DNA of 64,000 bases, from positions 149,432 through 213,431 of the forward strand of contig NZ_MJGO01000039.1 of assembly GCF_001864895.1 (NCBI RefSeq). The letters are read 5' to 3'. Position 1 is the stretch's first letter. Each line of letters starts with the position of its first letter. Shown here piece after piece: positions 50,914 to 59,755 of the stretch. The position numbers and the translations under genes are program-made. The notes below the pieces were generated by a model, which saw nothing but the letters and a program-made list of their open reading frames with translations, searched no databases and was not told where the DNA came from. The stretch comes from Curtobacterium sp. MCBA15_009. GTDB lineage: Bacteria; Actinomycetota; Actinomycetes; Actinomycetales; Microbacteriaceae.

Positions 50914-51776
50914 GCACCGACTGGAAGATCGACTGCGGGTCGGACGGGTTCGTCCTGTTCGGCTCGCAGTCCTCCCGGTACCCGTTCGCGATCGCACCGG
51001 AGATCGGCGACGCCGACCGGACCGATCAGGACAGCTCGCTGCCGGGCGTCGACGGCACGTTCTTCGGCGTCGACACGACCGCGGGGCAGACCGTCGCGTT
51101 CGGCCTCACCGCGGTCGGCGAGGACGACGCGGAGGCTGCGGCGCTGTACGCGGCGTTCCGGAAGGTGTGGCGAGCCGACACCATCCGTGCGACGCCGGGA
51201 GCGGTCGCGACACTGACCGCCCCGTCGGGACGGTCGACGTTCGGCCGGCCCCGGCGGATCACGCCGGCGTACATGCCGCGAGGTGCCGGCGCGGTCGGCA
51301 TCACCGCGGACTTCGCCACCCAGGACGACCGCTGGTACGGCCCCGAGAAGCGCCTGTCCGTGCCGCTGCGGCTGTCGCAGTCGGGCGGCTTCGTGTTCCC
51401 GCTGACGTTCCCGATGGTCTCCCGCGGGTACACCACCGCGGCGAACACGTTCGTCGTCGACGGCGATGTCGACAGCTGGCCGGTCATCACGATCAAGGGG
51501 CCGATCCTCAACCCCACGGTCGAGGTCCCGGGCTGCTTCCGGTTCAGTGCTGCGCTGACGCTGCAGTACGACGAGCAGCTGCGGATCGACACCCGGCCCG
51601 GACGGCAGACCGTCCTCCGGTCGGGCTCGAAGATCGCCTCCCTCACCCGCACGTCAACGCTGCTGCCCGCGGCGTCGCTGCCACCGGGCGCGCACACCCT
51701 GACCCTCTCCGGCTCGTCCTCGACCGGCTCACCGACCGCGCAGATCGCGTGGCGTCCCGCGTACTCGACTCCCTAG
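50910..51776 (+). CDS. distal tail (Dit-like) protein
   Basis: A 288-aa protein directly after the tape measure. GSDGFVLFGSQSSRYPFAIA and LPGVDGTFFGVDTTAGQTVA start the tube-like domain, and VEVPGCFRFSAALTLQYDEQ and RTSTLLPAASLPPGAHTLTL end it. Order and the internal pattern fit siphophage Dit proteins that form the hub ring. GTG start coupled to the tape measure stop. Confidence 0.78.
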   Translation: MSTDWKIDCGSDGFVLFGSQSSRYPFAIAPEIGDADRTDQDSSLPGVDGTFFGVDTTAGQTVAFGLTAVGEDDAEAAALYAAFRKVWRADTIRATPGAVATLTAPSGRSTFGRPRRITPAYMPRGAGAVGITADFATQDDRWYGPEKRLSVPLRLSQSGGFVFPLTFPMVSRGYTTAANTFVVDGDVDSWPVITIKGPILNPTVEVPGCFRFSAALTLQYDEQLRIDTRPGRQTVLRSGSKIASLTRTSTLLPAASLPPGAHTLTLSGSSSTGSPTAQIAWRPAYSTP

Positions 51777-51788
51777 GAGGGAACCAGC

Positions 51789-52763
51789 ATGGCTCTTGAC
51801 CCAGTGCCCTTCGTGATCGGCGGCGACGCGGAGCACGGCCCCAGCGTCTTCCGGCAGCTCGCGTACCTCGCGACGAACGGCAACGAGGGTGTCGTCGGCC
51901 CCGGCGACCTCAAGGTCACCGCCCTGTCGGTGCCCGGTGCCGGCGTGCAGGTCGCCGCCGGCGGCGCGTCGATCCTGAACCGTGTGTCCTCGCAGGAGGC
52001 GTACACGGCGCGGAACCCGAACGCGGACACGACGTCGGTGAAGATCGCCGCGACCGGATCCTCCGGCGGCCGGTCCTCGCTGGTCATCCTCCGCGTCGAC
52101 AACCCCTACATCGACGGCAACGCGCAGGCACCCGCCGACCCGGTGAAGGGGCCGTACGACTACTTCGACGTCATCGCCGGTGTCCCGGCGGGCACGACGC
52201 GGCTGCAGGACATCGCGCAGTACGCCGGCGTCTCCGCGATCACCCTCGCCCGCATCGACCTGCCCGCCTCCACGGGGACGGTGACGAACGCGATGATCAC
52301 CGACCTGCGGGTCCTCGCGAACCCGCACGAGACGACGATCGTGTCCGCGAACCTCGGCACCGTGTCGGGGACGATGAACACGACGAACGACCAGGCGTTC
52401 CCGCCGTACCAGCCGACGATCGAGGTCCCGCGGTGGGCGACGCACGCCCGCATCGACCTGGTCATCTCGCAGCTCTCGGCCGCCGGCAACTCGAACGGGT
52501 TCGTCACGCTCTCCGCCCGCGACACGACCGGCAACACGATCATCGGCGGCACCGACACGATGGCGTACAACGTCGACACCGACGGCACGTCGGTGCGGTT
52601 CGTGCACCTCGCCACGATCTACGTCAACATCTCCGCGTACCGGGGCAAGAGCTTCAAGCCGTACTCCCACTTCCGGAAGGGCAGCTCGAACCAGAACGCG
52701 CTGACGTACGACCAGTACTCGCAGATGGTGTACCGGACGACGTTCTACGAGCGGATCAGCTGA
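51789..52763 (+). CDS. tail tip / baseplate protein
   Basis: A 324-aa protein. The N-terminal half (GPGDLKVTALSVPGAGVQVA, SLVILRVDNPYIDGNAQAPA, DYFDVIAGVPAGTTRLQDIA) resembles actinophage minor tail proteins that follow Dit. The C-terminal half (RWATHARIDLVISQLSAAGN, VRFVHLATIYVNISAYRGKS) looks like a jelly-roll carbohydrate-binding domain, so it may contact host sugars. ATG 51789 with AGGAGGG upstream. Confidence 0.75.
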   Translation: MALDPVPFVIGGDAEHGPSVFRQLAYLATNGNEGVVGPGDLKVTALSVPGAGVQVAAGGASILNRVSSQEAYTARNPNADTTSVKIAATGSSGGRSSLVILRVDNPYIDGNAQAPADPVKGPYDYFDVIAGVPAGTTRLQDIAQYAGVSAITLARIDLPASTGTVTNAMITDLRVLANPHETTIVSANLGTVSGTMNTTNDQAFPPYQPTIEVPRWATHARIDLVISQLSAAGNSNGFVTLSARDTTGNTIIGGTDTMAYNVDTDGTSVRFVHLATIYVNISAYRGKSFKPYSHFRKGSSNQNALTYDQYSQMVYRTTFYERIS

Positions 52764-54352
52764 TGGAGCGGCTTGTCATCCAGCGTGCGACGACGGGCGA
52801 CGTCCTCTCGTACGACTACCGCGGCGTCACGCGTGACGCGTTCACGCGGGCGCTCTCCGCCGTCGGCACCATGCCAATCGCCATCCCCGCATCGCAGGCA
52901 AAGACGGTCGCGGCTGACGGGCTACCGATGTTCGACGAGTGGGGCACGATCGTCACCCTCGACGACGACGGGGAGATCCGGTTCCGCGGGATCGTCACTG
53001 AGCTCACCTACGCCGGCCCCGAGTGGAAGATGACTCTCTCCTCGGTGCCGACGGTGCTCTACGGCATCCCGTACGACGACACCCCGTACTACGGGGCCGA
53101 GGTCGACCCCGCGTCGATCGTCCGGAAGCTCGTCGCGCACGTGCAGTCCTACCCGGACTCCGACGTCGGTATCACCGTGGTCGGGTCGACGCCGGTGCGT
53201 GTGGGGTCGTTCTCGACCCAGCGCCGCATCGAGGCGGAGGCGTACTACGCCGAGAAGGTCGCCGACTACAACGCCGAGAACAAGAAGCTGCAGGCGCTCA
53301 AGAAGATCGTCGCCGCGACTCGGAAGACCGCCGCCACCCAGCGCGGCAGCCGGGCAGACGCGTCGAAGGACGTGACCGCGGCGAACAAGGACGTGGCGGC
53401 GGCGAACCGGGCTGTGACGGCTGCCAAGAAGGCACTGACGGCGGCGAAGAAGACGAAGGACCCGGCGAAGATCGCAGCGGCGCAGCGGGCACTGGACGCT
53501 GCGAACGCGACGGTCGCCGCTCGCAAGGCGACGGTGCAGGACCGGATCGCGGCCCGCGACGGCCGCGACGCGACGCTCAAGACCACGAACGACCGCATCA
53601 AGGCGCAGCAGGCCGACGTCGACGCACAGGCGGCGATCGTCCGCACGATGAAGGACCGGAAGGACAAGGCGTCCGAGCTCAAGAGCGCGGCGCAGCAGCA
53701 GGAGTCCGAGGACGGTGGTGCGTACGCGCTCGAGCCGTGGGAGGCGCAGGACTGCGGCCGGCTCATCGACGATCTCGCGAAGGACGCCCCGTTCGACTGG
53801 GTCGAGGAGCACTACTGGGCGAAGGACGTCCCGCAGACCCGCATCCGGATCGCGCATCCGCGCACCGGGCGGCGGCTCTCCGGCAGTGACGACCCGACGT
53901 TCCAGCAGGGCGTGAACATCACGGTGCAGCTCGAGCCGACGACCAGCGGCGGCGACTTCGCCAACACCGTCTTCGGCATCGGCGCGGGCGAGGGAGCTGG
54001 GTCCGTGCGGCGGACGATCTCCAAGCGGGACAACCGGATCCGCCGCGTCGCGACGCTGCAGTCGAAGGACGTCAAGTCGAAGCAGGACATGACGACCCGG
54101 CTGCAGCCCGAGCTCGTCGCCCGGCAGAAGGACCTCGCCGTCGACTCGATCACCGTGGCGAACCACCCGAACAGCCCGCGCGGCTCGTACTCCCTTGGCG
54201 ACGACATCTACGTCCAGGGCGACGTGCCGCACTACGGCCGGTTCGGGCTGTGGCACCGCATCGTCAGCATCACCGAGAACACGAACGGCACCACCGCGGT
54301 CGGCCTCAAGCTGACCGACTCATTCACCTACGGAGCAGGAGTCGAGGCATGA
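52763..54352 (+). CDS. tail hub protein with coiled-coil insertion
   Basis: A 529-aa protein. The flanks (FDEWGTIVTLDDDGEIRFRG, LPDSD-type loops and VQGDVPHYGRFGLWHRIVSI) fit a Tal/gp27-like hub. Between about residues 160 and 320 lies a long Ala/Lys-rich coiled coil (AAANRAVTAAKKALTAAKKT). The insertion is unusual in length and could form a stalk. ATG 52763 overlaps the previous stop; its own stop overlaps the next ATG. Confidence 0.78.
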   Translation: MERLVIQRATTGDVLSYDYRGVTRDAFTRALSAVGTMPIAIPASQAKTVAADGLPMFDEWGTIVTLDDDGEIRFRGIVTELTYAGPEWKMTLSSVPTVLYGIPYDDTPYYGAEVDPASIVRKLVAHVQSYPDSDVGITVVGSTPVRVGSFSTQRRIEAEAYYAEKVADYNAENKKLQALKKIVAATRKTAATQRGSRADASKDVTAANKDVAAANRAVTAAKKALTAAKKTKDPAKIAAAQRALDAANATVAARKATVQDRIAARDGRDATLKTTNDRIKAQQADVDAQAAIVRTMKDRKDKASELKSAAQQQESEDGGAYALEPWEAQDCGRLIDDLAKDAPFDWVEEHYWAKDVPQTRIRIAHPRTGRRLSGSDDPTFQQGVNITVQLEPTTSGGDFANTVFGIGAGEGAGSVRRTISKRDNRIRRVATLQSKDVKSKQDMTTRLQPELVARQKDLAVDSITVANHPNSPRGSYSLGDDIYVQGDVPHYGRFGLWHRIVSITENTNGTTAVGLKLTDSFTYGAGVEA

Positions 54353-56607
54353 CCGGACCCGAGAAGATCGCCCGCCGAGTGTTCGACCTGCAGACGCAGA
54401 TCGACAAGCTCGGCCGCGCGTCCCAGCTCGGCAACACCACCATCGCCGGCGGGGCGGCGGTGCCCATCACCGAAGTCGTCGCCGAGTCCGTCGTCACGAA
54501 CGACGCACTCCCCGACGTGCAGGAGGACATCGCCGACAACGACGAAAGCGTCTCGGACCTCACCGCGATCTTCGACTCGTTCGACGCCGACATGGACGCA
54601 CGGTTCGAGGAAGCCCGCGCCGAGCTCGACGACGCCCGGTCGCAGATCGAGGACTCGATGTCCGACATCGACGACACGTTCAGCACGCAGTACGACGGGC
54701 TCTCCGAGGACGTCGACACCGCCATCCGCGCCGCCGGCAGCGCACTGACCGAAGCCGAAGCGGCGTCCAACGCGGCGCTCGCGGCGGCCGGGCTCGCGGC
54801 GTCCAAGGGCGAGACGATCGTGCAGGTGTCGGCCCCGTCCGGGTCCCGCGCGAACCCGGCGAACCTGTGGATCGACATCAGCCTCGACAGCAGCGGGGTC
54901 CCGAAGAACCAGCCCAACCGGTACAACCCGGAGACGGCGAAGTGGGAACCGATCACCGACGCGCAGACCGTCGCAGCCGCGCAGGCCGCGGCCACCGCGA
55001 CGGCCGCCGCGCAGGCAGCGAAGGACGCCGCCGCGCAGGCGTCCGCAGCCGCCGGCGTTGCGCAGCAGACCGCGTCCGACGCGAACCAGGCCGCCCTCAC
55101 GGCAGCCGGCATCGCGAACGGCAAGGGCAAGGTCATCTACCAGGCGTCCAAGCCGACCGGCGCGAACGCCGCCGTGGGGAACCTCTGGATCCGCTCGAGC
55201 GACAACACCCCGTGGGCGTTCGACACGGCGAAATCCGACTGGGTGCAGGTCACCGACAAGGCGGCCACCGACGCCGCGGCCGCCGCGGCCGCCGCGAACC
55301 AGGCAGCGGTCGCCGCGTCGAACGCCGCAAAGGCGGCGCAGGACACCGCGGACGGCAAGCCGCTCATCCTGTTCTCGAGCACGGCGGGTCCGTCCGGGAC
55401 CGCGCCGACCGGGACCATCTGGTTCCTCTGGGACGCGGCGAAGAACGTCGCCGGGCAGTGGCTGCAGTCGGGCACGCTCGCATCGCCGGAGTGGACGCCG
55501 CAGCAGATCCGGTCCGAGGTCATCGCGAACCTCGACGTCGCGAAGCTCACCGTCGGGTCCGCGGCGATCGCCGAGCTCGTCGCGCAGAAGATCGCGGCGG
55601 CGACGGCGAACTTCCAGACCGTCAACGTGTCGAACCTGTTCGTGACTACCGGCGCGACGATGGCGCAGGCGACGATCGACTTCCTGTTCGCCAACGTCGT
55701 CCAGGCGAAGAAGATCACCGCCGGCATGATCGACGTCGCGACGCTGAGTGGTGTAACCATCACCGGCGCGAGAATCAAGTCCGCTGCCAGCGGCCAGCGG
55801 GTGGAGATGGCGGGCACGCAGCTCGACTTCTACGACCCGCAAGGCGCGTACGCCTCGAGCGTCCGCGGGTGGGTAGTGAACGCCCGCGGCCGCGGCGTCG
55901 AGATCCTCGCTCCCGCAGCCACTGGCTTCGGCGCGACCGGACGACTGACCGTGTCGACCCAACGCGATATCGCTGTCGCCTTCGCCGACCAGAGCGTGCA
56001 GGTCGACGTGTCTGCGGACGCTGGCGTCGATGGACCGAACATCGTCGGCAGACAGTTCTGGGTCAAGTGGGCCGACCCGAATGGCCGCGATTCGGTGAAT
56101 CGGGTCTTCGGAAGTGGAGACGACGGGGTCACAGAGCTTGTTGTCGCCCGGGCGCGGATCGGCGCGCTGACCGCCACTCAAGGTGCTTCAGTGCTCGGAA
56201 GCGGCTCGTTCACGGCATCAGTCATCGCGGGCGGCACCGTCACCGCCGCTGGCTTCCGCCTCGCCGACGGATCCGACCCGCTGGCGGACACCGGATGGAT
56301 ACCGCTGACCGCGGCATCGGGCCTGACCGGGACGAACTTCGCGTACCGCATCAAGCAGGGACGGGTCGAGTTCACCGGCCAAATCAAGATCAACTCCGGA
56401 TCGTTCCCGAATGGCTACACAACCCTCGTGACGATGCCTGCCGGGGCCCGACCGCAGAACTACTTGCGCACCCCGATCGGGATGTTCAACGGCTACGTCG
56501 CGCTCCTCATCGTCAACACGAACGGCGCTGTGCAGCTCGGTGCTTCCGGCGACCGAACCGCCGACACCGTCTACCTCGGCGGGTCTGGATATCCCGCCGA
56601 CCGATAG
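54349..56607 (+). CDS. tail fibre / minor tail protein
   Basis: A 752-aa fibre-like protein. Residues about 1-160 are helical (IARRVFDLQTQIDKLGRASQ), then repeated Ala-rich helices alternate with KGETIVQVSAPSGSRANPAN-type modules (about 160-400). A trimeric-looking segment AKKITAGMIDVATLSGVTIT follows. The last 280 residues hold a variable tip ending FTGQIKINSGSFPNGYTTLV. DNA for the tip (from about 55745) is less GC-rich than the rest, suggesting an exchanged receptor-binding domain. ATG 54349. Confidence 0.82.
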   Translation: MTGPEKIARRVFDLQTQIDKLGRASQLGNTTIAGGAAVPITEVVAESVVTNDALPDVQEDIADNDESVSDLTAIFDSFDADMDARFEEARAELDDARSQIEDSMSDIDDTFSTQYDGLSEDVDTAIRAAGSALTEAEAASNAALAAAGLAASKGETIVQVSAPSGSRANPANLWIDISLDSSGVPKNQPNRYNPETAKWEPITDAQTVAAAQAAATATAAAQAAKDAAAQASAAAGVAQQTASDANQAALTAAGIANGKGKVIYQASKPTGANAAVGNLWIRSSDNTPWAFDTAKSDWVQVTDKAATDAAAAAAAANQAAVAASNAAKAAQDTADGKPLILFSSTAGPSGTAPTGTIWFLWDAAKNVAGQWLQSGTLASPEWTPQQIRSEVIANLDVAKLTVGSAAIAELVAQKIAAATANFQTVNVSNLFVTTGATMAQATIDFLFANVVQAKKITAGMIDVATLSGVTITGARIKSAASGQRVEMAGTQLDFYDPQGAYASSVRGWVVNARGRGVEILAPAATGFGATGRLTVSTQRDIAVAFADQSVQVDVSADAGVDGPNIVGRQFWVKWADPNGRDSVNRVFGSGDDGVTELVVARARIGALTATQGASVLGSGSFTASVIAGGTVTAAGFRLADGSDPLADTGWIPLTAASGLTGTNFAYRIKQGRVEFTGQIKINSGSFPNGYTTLVTMPAGARPQNYLRTPIGMFNGYVALLIVNTNGAVQLGASGDRTADTVYLGGSGYPADR

Positions 56608-56614
56608 GAGATAC

Positions 56615-56851
56615 ATGGCCGACACAGATCCGGTCCCGGACGACCTCGAGTGGTCTGAGAGTAGCGAACCCGAAGCGCCTCCGGAGTACCCGGAAGGACC
56701 GATCGGCGACCTCATGCGGCAGCGTGATGCGGCACAAGCCGAAGCGGAACGCTATCGAGGGCTCGCGGCTATCTACGAGCAGCAGGCTGGCGTGAATCAG
56801 GCCACGGCCGACCAGCTACAGACAGCGATCCATATCCTCTCCCGCACCTGA
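56615..56851 (+). CDS. small coiled-coil protein after the fibre gene
   Basis: A 78-aa acidic protein: DDLEWSESSEPEAPPEYPEG, then a helix RDAAQAEAERYRGLAAIYEQ. ATG 56615 has AGGAG four bases upstream. It may be a fibre chaperone or lysis accessory protein; position is the only clue. Confidence 0.65.
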   Translation: MADTDPVPDDLEWSESSEPEAPPEYPEGPIGDLMRQRDAAQAEAERYRGLAAIYEQQAGVNQATADQLQTAIHILSRT

Positions 56852-56855
56852 CCGA

Positions 56856-56894
56856 CCGCCCCGCCAACCATCCACGCCGTCCCAGCCGGGGCGG
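56856..56894 (+). terminator. hairpin between tail and lysis modules
   Basis: CCGCCCCG (56856-56863) pairs with CGGGGCGG (56887-56894) across a 23-base loop. It separates the tail and lysis genes and may limit read-through. Confidence 0.45.
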
Positions 56895-56917
56895 CGTTCG
56901 TCGTCTCAGGAGACTTC

Positions 56918-57760
56918 ATGCAGTGGAAGTTCAGCAGCATCTACAGCGTCGGCCCGTCGTCGTACGGGGACCGCCGCGGCCTCGAGCAGTTCGTCACGAG
57001 CGCCCGCGTCGCGCTGCAGGTGCTCACGATCGTCATCAAGTTCAACGCCTACCTCCGCCAGAAGGGCCGCTCCGGCTCCCTGTCGGTCAACGAGGGCAAG
57101 CGCACCCGGGTCCGCCAGTCGTACCTCTGGGTGAACCGCTTCGTGCTCGGCGTCGTCGTTGCGGAGCCGTTCACCTCCCCGCACGACGAGGTGAAGCACG
57201 GCAACGCGATCGACTTCGGCATCACCGAGGCGAACGGGTCGAACCGTGCGCTCAGCCCCGACGAGTTCACCGTCCTGCACAACCTCGTCGCCGCGCACGG
57301 CGGCATCTGGACCGGCGTCAACTTCGGCGAGCCCTGGCACCACGAGATGGCGACCGCCGCCGAGCGTGAGCTGCCATTCTTCGACGCCCGTGAACGGCTC
57401 GCCGGCACCCCGCCGCCGGGCAAGCCCAAGCCCACCCCAACCCCACCGCCGGCACCCGCGCCGGCACCCACCATCGAGGAGGACGACATGCCCCAGAAGG
57501 TCGAATCGAACGAGACGGGCAGCCGGTACCTGATCTGGCCGCTCAGCCTCAACACCATCCGGAAGACCGACAAGGACGCCGACGAGAAGGCCCGCGCCGC
57601 GTCGCAGGCGGACGGTGTCCCGTTCGTGAAGATGAGCTCGCCGCGGATCAAGCTGCTCCTCGCGATGCTCGACGAGCGCATCGACGCCGCGAACGCGTCC
57701 GACAAGGCGATCGTCAAGCGCGCGGTCACCGAGGCGATCCGGGCGGAGGGGGCGAAGTGA
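56918..57760 (+). CDS. endolysin, M15 peptidase with C-terminal domain
   Basis: A 280-aa lysin. The catalytic domain (1-155) is of peptidase family M15: VKHGNAIDFGI (His94, Asp99) and GEPWHHEMA (Glu138, His141). A Pro-rich linker (about 164-186) joins a C-terminal domain (190-280: SRYLIWPLSLNTIRKTDKDA, IKLLLAMLDERIDAANASDK) that probably binds the wall. No signal peptide is seen, so a holin must release it. ATG 56918 has GGAG five bases upstream. A strong internal start at 57488 could make the C-terminal domain alone. Confidence 0.88.
   Translation: MQWKFSSIYSVGPSSYGDRRGLEQFVTSARVALQVLTIVIKFNAYLRQKGRSGSLSVNEGKRTRVRQSYLWVNRFVLGVVVAEPFTSPHDEVKHGNAIDFGITEANGSNRALSPDEFTVLHNLVAAHGGIWTGVNFGEPWHHEMATAAERELPFFDARERLAGTPPPGKPKPTPTPPPAPAPAPTIEEDDMPQKVESNETGSRYLIWPLSLNTIRKTDKDADEKARAASQADGVPFVKMSSPRIKLLLAMLDERIDAANASDKAIVKRAVTEAIRAEGAK
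57488..57760 (+). CDS. probable internal-start product of the endolysin gene
   Basis: ATG 57488 lies in frame inside the endolysin gene, right after the linker, with GAGGAGG (57476-57482) five bases upstream. That ribosome site is stronger than the one of the full-length gene. It would produce a 90-aa free C-terminal domain (from PQKVESNETGSRYLIWPLSL). Some phage endolysins use such internal starts to form mixed oligomers. Expression is inferred. Confidence 0.5.
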   Translation: MPQKVESNETGSRYLIWPLSLNTIRKTDKDADEKARAASQADGVPFVKMSSPRIKLLLAMLDERIDAANASDKAIVKRAVTEAIRAEGAK

Positions 57761-58152
57761 CCGGGGACCACGAGGCGACCACGCCCAAGAAGCTCGACGT
57801 CGACACGATCTGGCACAAGGGCCAGCGCGTCCTCCGCACCGCGTTCACGACCATCCTGACGGTCCTGCCGATCATCCCGCAGATCGTGCAGATCGTGCAG
57901 GGGCAGTGGCCTGCGGCGACCGGCCTGACGGTGGTCGCCGTGCAGGCCGTCGCGATCAACGCCGCGCTCACCGCGATCATCGCGATCCCGACCGTGAACA
58001 CGTGGCTCACCGCGATCGGCCTCGGGTCCGTGACCCGGAAGGCGGCGAAGCAGAACGCGGCCGCGAAGTCGCGCGAGCTGCAGCCGGCGCAGCACGAACC
58101 GTCCACCGTCGACTACCGGCTCGAGCAGGGCACCGCCGAGACGGAGAGCTGA
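57757..58152 (+). CDS. holin-like membrane protein
   Basis: A 131-aa protein with two membrane helices (LRTAFTTILTVLPIIPQIVQ and VVAVQAVAINAALTAIIAIP) and a charged C-terminus. Coming directly after the endolysin, with an overlapping GTG, it is the first-choice holin. No family was recognised beyond this pattern. Confidence 0.75.
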   Translation: MTGDHEATTPKKLDVDTIWHKGQRVLRTAFTTILTVLPIIPQIVQIVQGQWPAATGLTVVAVQAVAINAALTAIIAIPTVNTWLTAIGLGSVTRKAAKQNAAAKSRELQPAQHEPSTVDYRLEQGTAETES

Positions 58153-58640
58153 TGGTCGCGACGGATCCGAGGCTGAACCAGCGCCGTCTGTGGTGGGAGC
58201 GGGGCCTGTGGCTCGTCGACCTCGCCGCGTACGCCGTCGTCGGCGTCTCGGGCATCCTCGCCCTCGGCAACGTGTCGGACTACGTGTTCGACACCCTCCT
58301 CGGGTGGACGTGGCTGATCCGCCTGTTCGCATGGCTCATGATCGCCGGCGTCCTCGCGCTCGTCGGCCGCGCCACCAGGGTGTGGGCGCTCGAGTACGTC
58401 GGGAACGTCGCCGCCGGCTGGGGGGCGTTCGTCTACGCCGTCGTCCTCTGGCCGGGTGCCGCGTCCGGCGACGCGACCTTCGCCGCATTCGGCATGACCA
58501 CCGTCGCCACCCTGTTCCTGATCCGCCGGTACGTGGAGCTCAAGATCTTCACCTCCGAGCCCGGCGACACTGACCGGGGCTGGTGGCGGACCGTCCTCGG
58601 CCGGCGAACGAAGAACGTCGTGCCGAGGCGACACTACTGA
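58152..58640 (+). CDS. four-helix membrane protein of the lysis module
   Basis: A 162-aa protein with about four membrane helices: LWLVDLAAYAVVGVSGILAL, LIRLFAWLMIAGVLALVG, AAGWGAFVYAVVLWPG and FAAFGMTTVATLFLIRRYVE. It overlaps the holin stop by one base. It may be a second holin, an antiholin or a superinfection protein; the sequence cannot decide. Confidence 0.7.
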   Translation: MVATDPRLNQRRLWWERGLWLVDLAAYAVVGVSGILALGNVSDYVFDTLLGWTWLIRLFAWLMIAGVLALVGRATRVWALEYVGNVAAGWGAFVYAVVLWPGAASGDATFAAFGMTTVATLFLIRRYVELKIFTSEPGDTDRGWWRTVLGRRTKNVVPRRHY

Positions 58641-58651
58641 GGGGGCACGGA

Positions 58652-59041
58652 GTGAGCCAGATCGACCCCATCGTCCTCCTCGCCACCCTCGGCGGCGGCG
58701 CGGGCCTCTCGGCGGTCATCACGTCGCTTGGCACCGTCATCGCGAAGATCCGCCGCGGAGTCTCCCCGCGAGAGGGCAAGCGCCGCGTCGACATCGTCCA
58801 GCAGCGCGACGAAGCACTCGCCCGCCTCGAGCAGGCGAACGAGCGCGCGGACTGGGCGGACGCAAACCGGCAGGTCGCGGTCAACAACGAGCAGCGCGCC
58901 CGCGAGCACGCCGCCGAGCTCCGCGTCCAGCTGATCTCCGCCGCCGGCATCACCCGGGACGAGCTGCCCGACTGGCCGGACATGGACCACACCATCCCCC
59001 GCGACGAGTTCCGCCAGCTCCGCCGCGACGGACAAGCCTGA
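58652..59041 (+). CDS. membrane-anchored coiled-coil lysis accessory protein
   Basis: A 129-aa protein with one N-terminal membrane segment (IVLLATLGGGAGLSAVITSL) and a charged coiled coil (VDIVQQRDEALARLEQANER, VAVNNEQRAREHAAELRVQL). GTG 58652 follows GAGGGGG. It is the last rightward gene, followed by a strong terminator. A minor holin-like or spanin-like part is possible. Confidence 0.68.
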   Translation: MSQIDPIVLLATLGGGAGLSAVITSLGTVIAKIRRGVSPREGKRRVDIVQQRDEALARLEQANERADWADANRQVAVNNEQRAREHAAELRVQLISAAGITRDELPDWPDMDHTIPRDEFRQLRRDGQA

Positions 59042-59079
59042 CCCCGCCCGCCCGGTGGCGAGCGCCGCCAGTACGAACG

Positions 59080-59112
59080 AAGCCCCGCAGACCATCACGG
59101 TCTGCGGGGCTT
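59080..59112 (+). terminator. terminator of the late operon
   Basis: A perfect 14-bp stem (59080-59093 with 59099-59112) and a run of four T bases (59111-59114) end the virion/lysis transcript. This is the clearest intrinsic terminator of the prophage. It also stands between converging transcripts. Confidence 0.9.
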
Positions 59113-59128
59113 TTCGTCGTTCTGTGGG

Positions 59129-59395
59129 TCAGCGGTTGGTGGGGGCGACGCCGGCCTTGTGGTTGATCTCGGCGATCTGCTTGTCGAGGGTGAAGACGTC
59201 GACGAGGGTGCCGATGCCGAACAGGCCGGCGGTGAAGGTGTAGAGGATGCCGGTGCCGATCTTCCCCATGTAGTAGCGGTGCGCACCGATGATGCCGAAG
59301 AAGTAGATCCACTTGTACGCGGTGCCGATGTGCTTCTGGGGCCGTGCGTCCGAGTAGGTCGGCGCTGCGGCGGGTGCGGTCTGCTGGTCGGTCAT
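59129..59395 (-). CDS. TM2-domain membrane protein
   Basis: An 88-aa protein with a TM2 domain: KWIYFFGIIGAHRYYMGKIG then ILYTFTAGLFGIGTLVDVFT, the usual two-helix hairpin with a GxHRxYxG turn. TM2 proteins are found in many bacteria and some phages with unknown function. ATG 59395 has GAGGGG upstream. It is leftward cargo behind the lysis terminator, expressed independently of the late operon. Confidence 0.88.
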   Translation of the reverse strand: MTDQQTAPAAAPTYSDARPQKHIGTAYKWIYFFGIIGAHRYYMGKIGTGILYTFTAGLFGIGTLVDVFTLDKQIAEINHKAGVAPTNR

Positions 59396-59471
59396 GGTGT
59401 TCCCCTCGGATCCTGCTGTGGACCGCCTGAGCGTATGGGCAGCGACCGCTTGGCCGCGACCCTCGAACGGG

Positions 59472-59636
59472 TCAGAACAGACGGAACGAGAACCCCTTGC
59501 CGAGCCGGATCGTCACATGCCCACGCGACGACACCGAGAACGGGCCCTTCCGTGCCGACACGGACGCACCGCAGCCGGAGACGTTCAGCCGGACACCGCG
59601 GCCGAGCTTTTTGCTACGGCGGAACAGGAGACCCAT
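59472..59636 (-). CDS. DUF4236-like short protein
   Basis: A 54-aa basic protein whose start GLLFRRSKKLGRGVRLNVSG matches the opening of DUF4236 proteins, followed by a short strand repeat (SVSARKGPFSVSSRGHVTIR). It keeps only this single domain. ATG 59636 is chosen because the family starts there; an open frame runs further upstream without similarity. Function unknown. Confidence 0.7.
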   Translation of the reverse strand: MGLLFRRSKKLGRGVRLNVSGCGASVSARKGPFSVSSRGHVTIRLGKGFSFRLF

Positions 59637-59755
59637 GCACGAAGTGTGCGCCTCATCGCCGGCAGATGCGAAGTCCCCGAACGGGGCATGGCGGCGTTCA
59701 GGCCCCGCCCCCTCAACCAAGGCTGGCGGAGCGTTCTTCGTCGTTGTGGGTGCGG

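Noticed and set aside
46936..50997. A 1353-codon leftward open frame opposite the tape measure gene
   Set aside because: It mirrors the real gene's GC-rich third positions and encodes Arg/Asp/Glu/Val-rich low-complexity sequence with no family resemblance or ribosome site.
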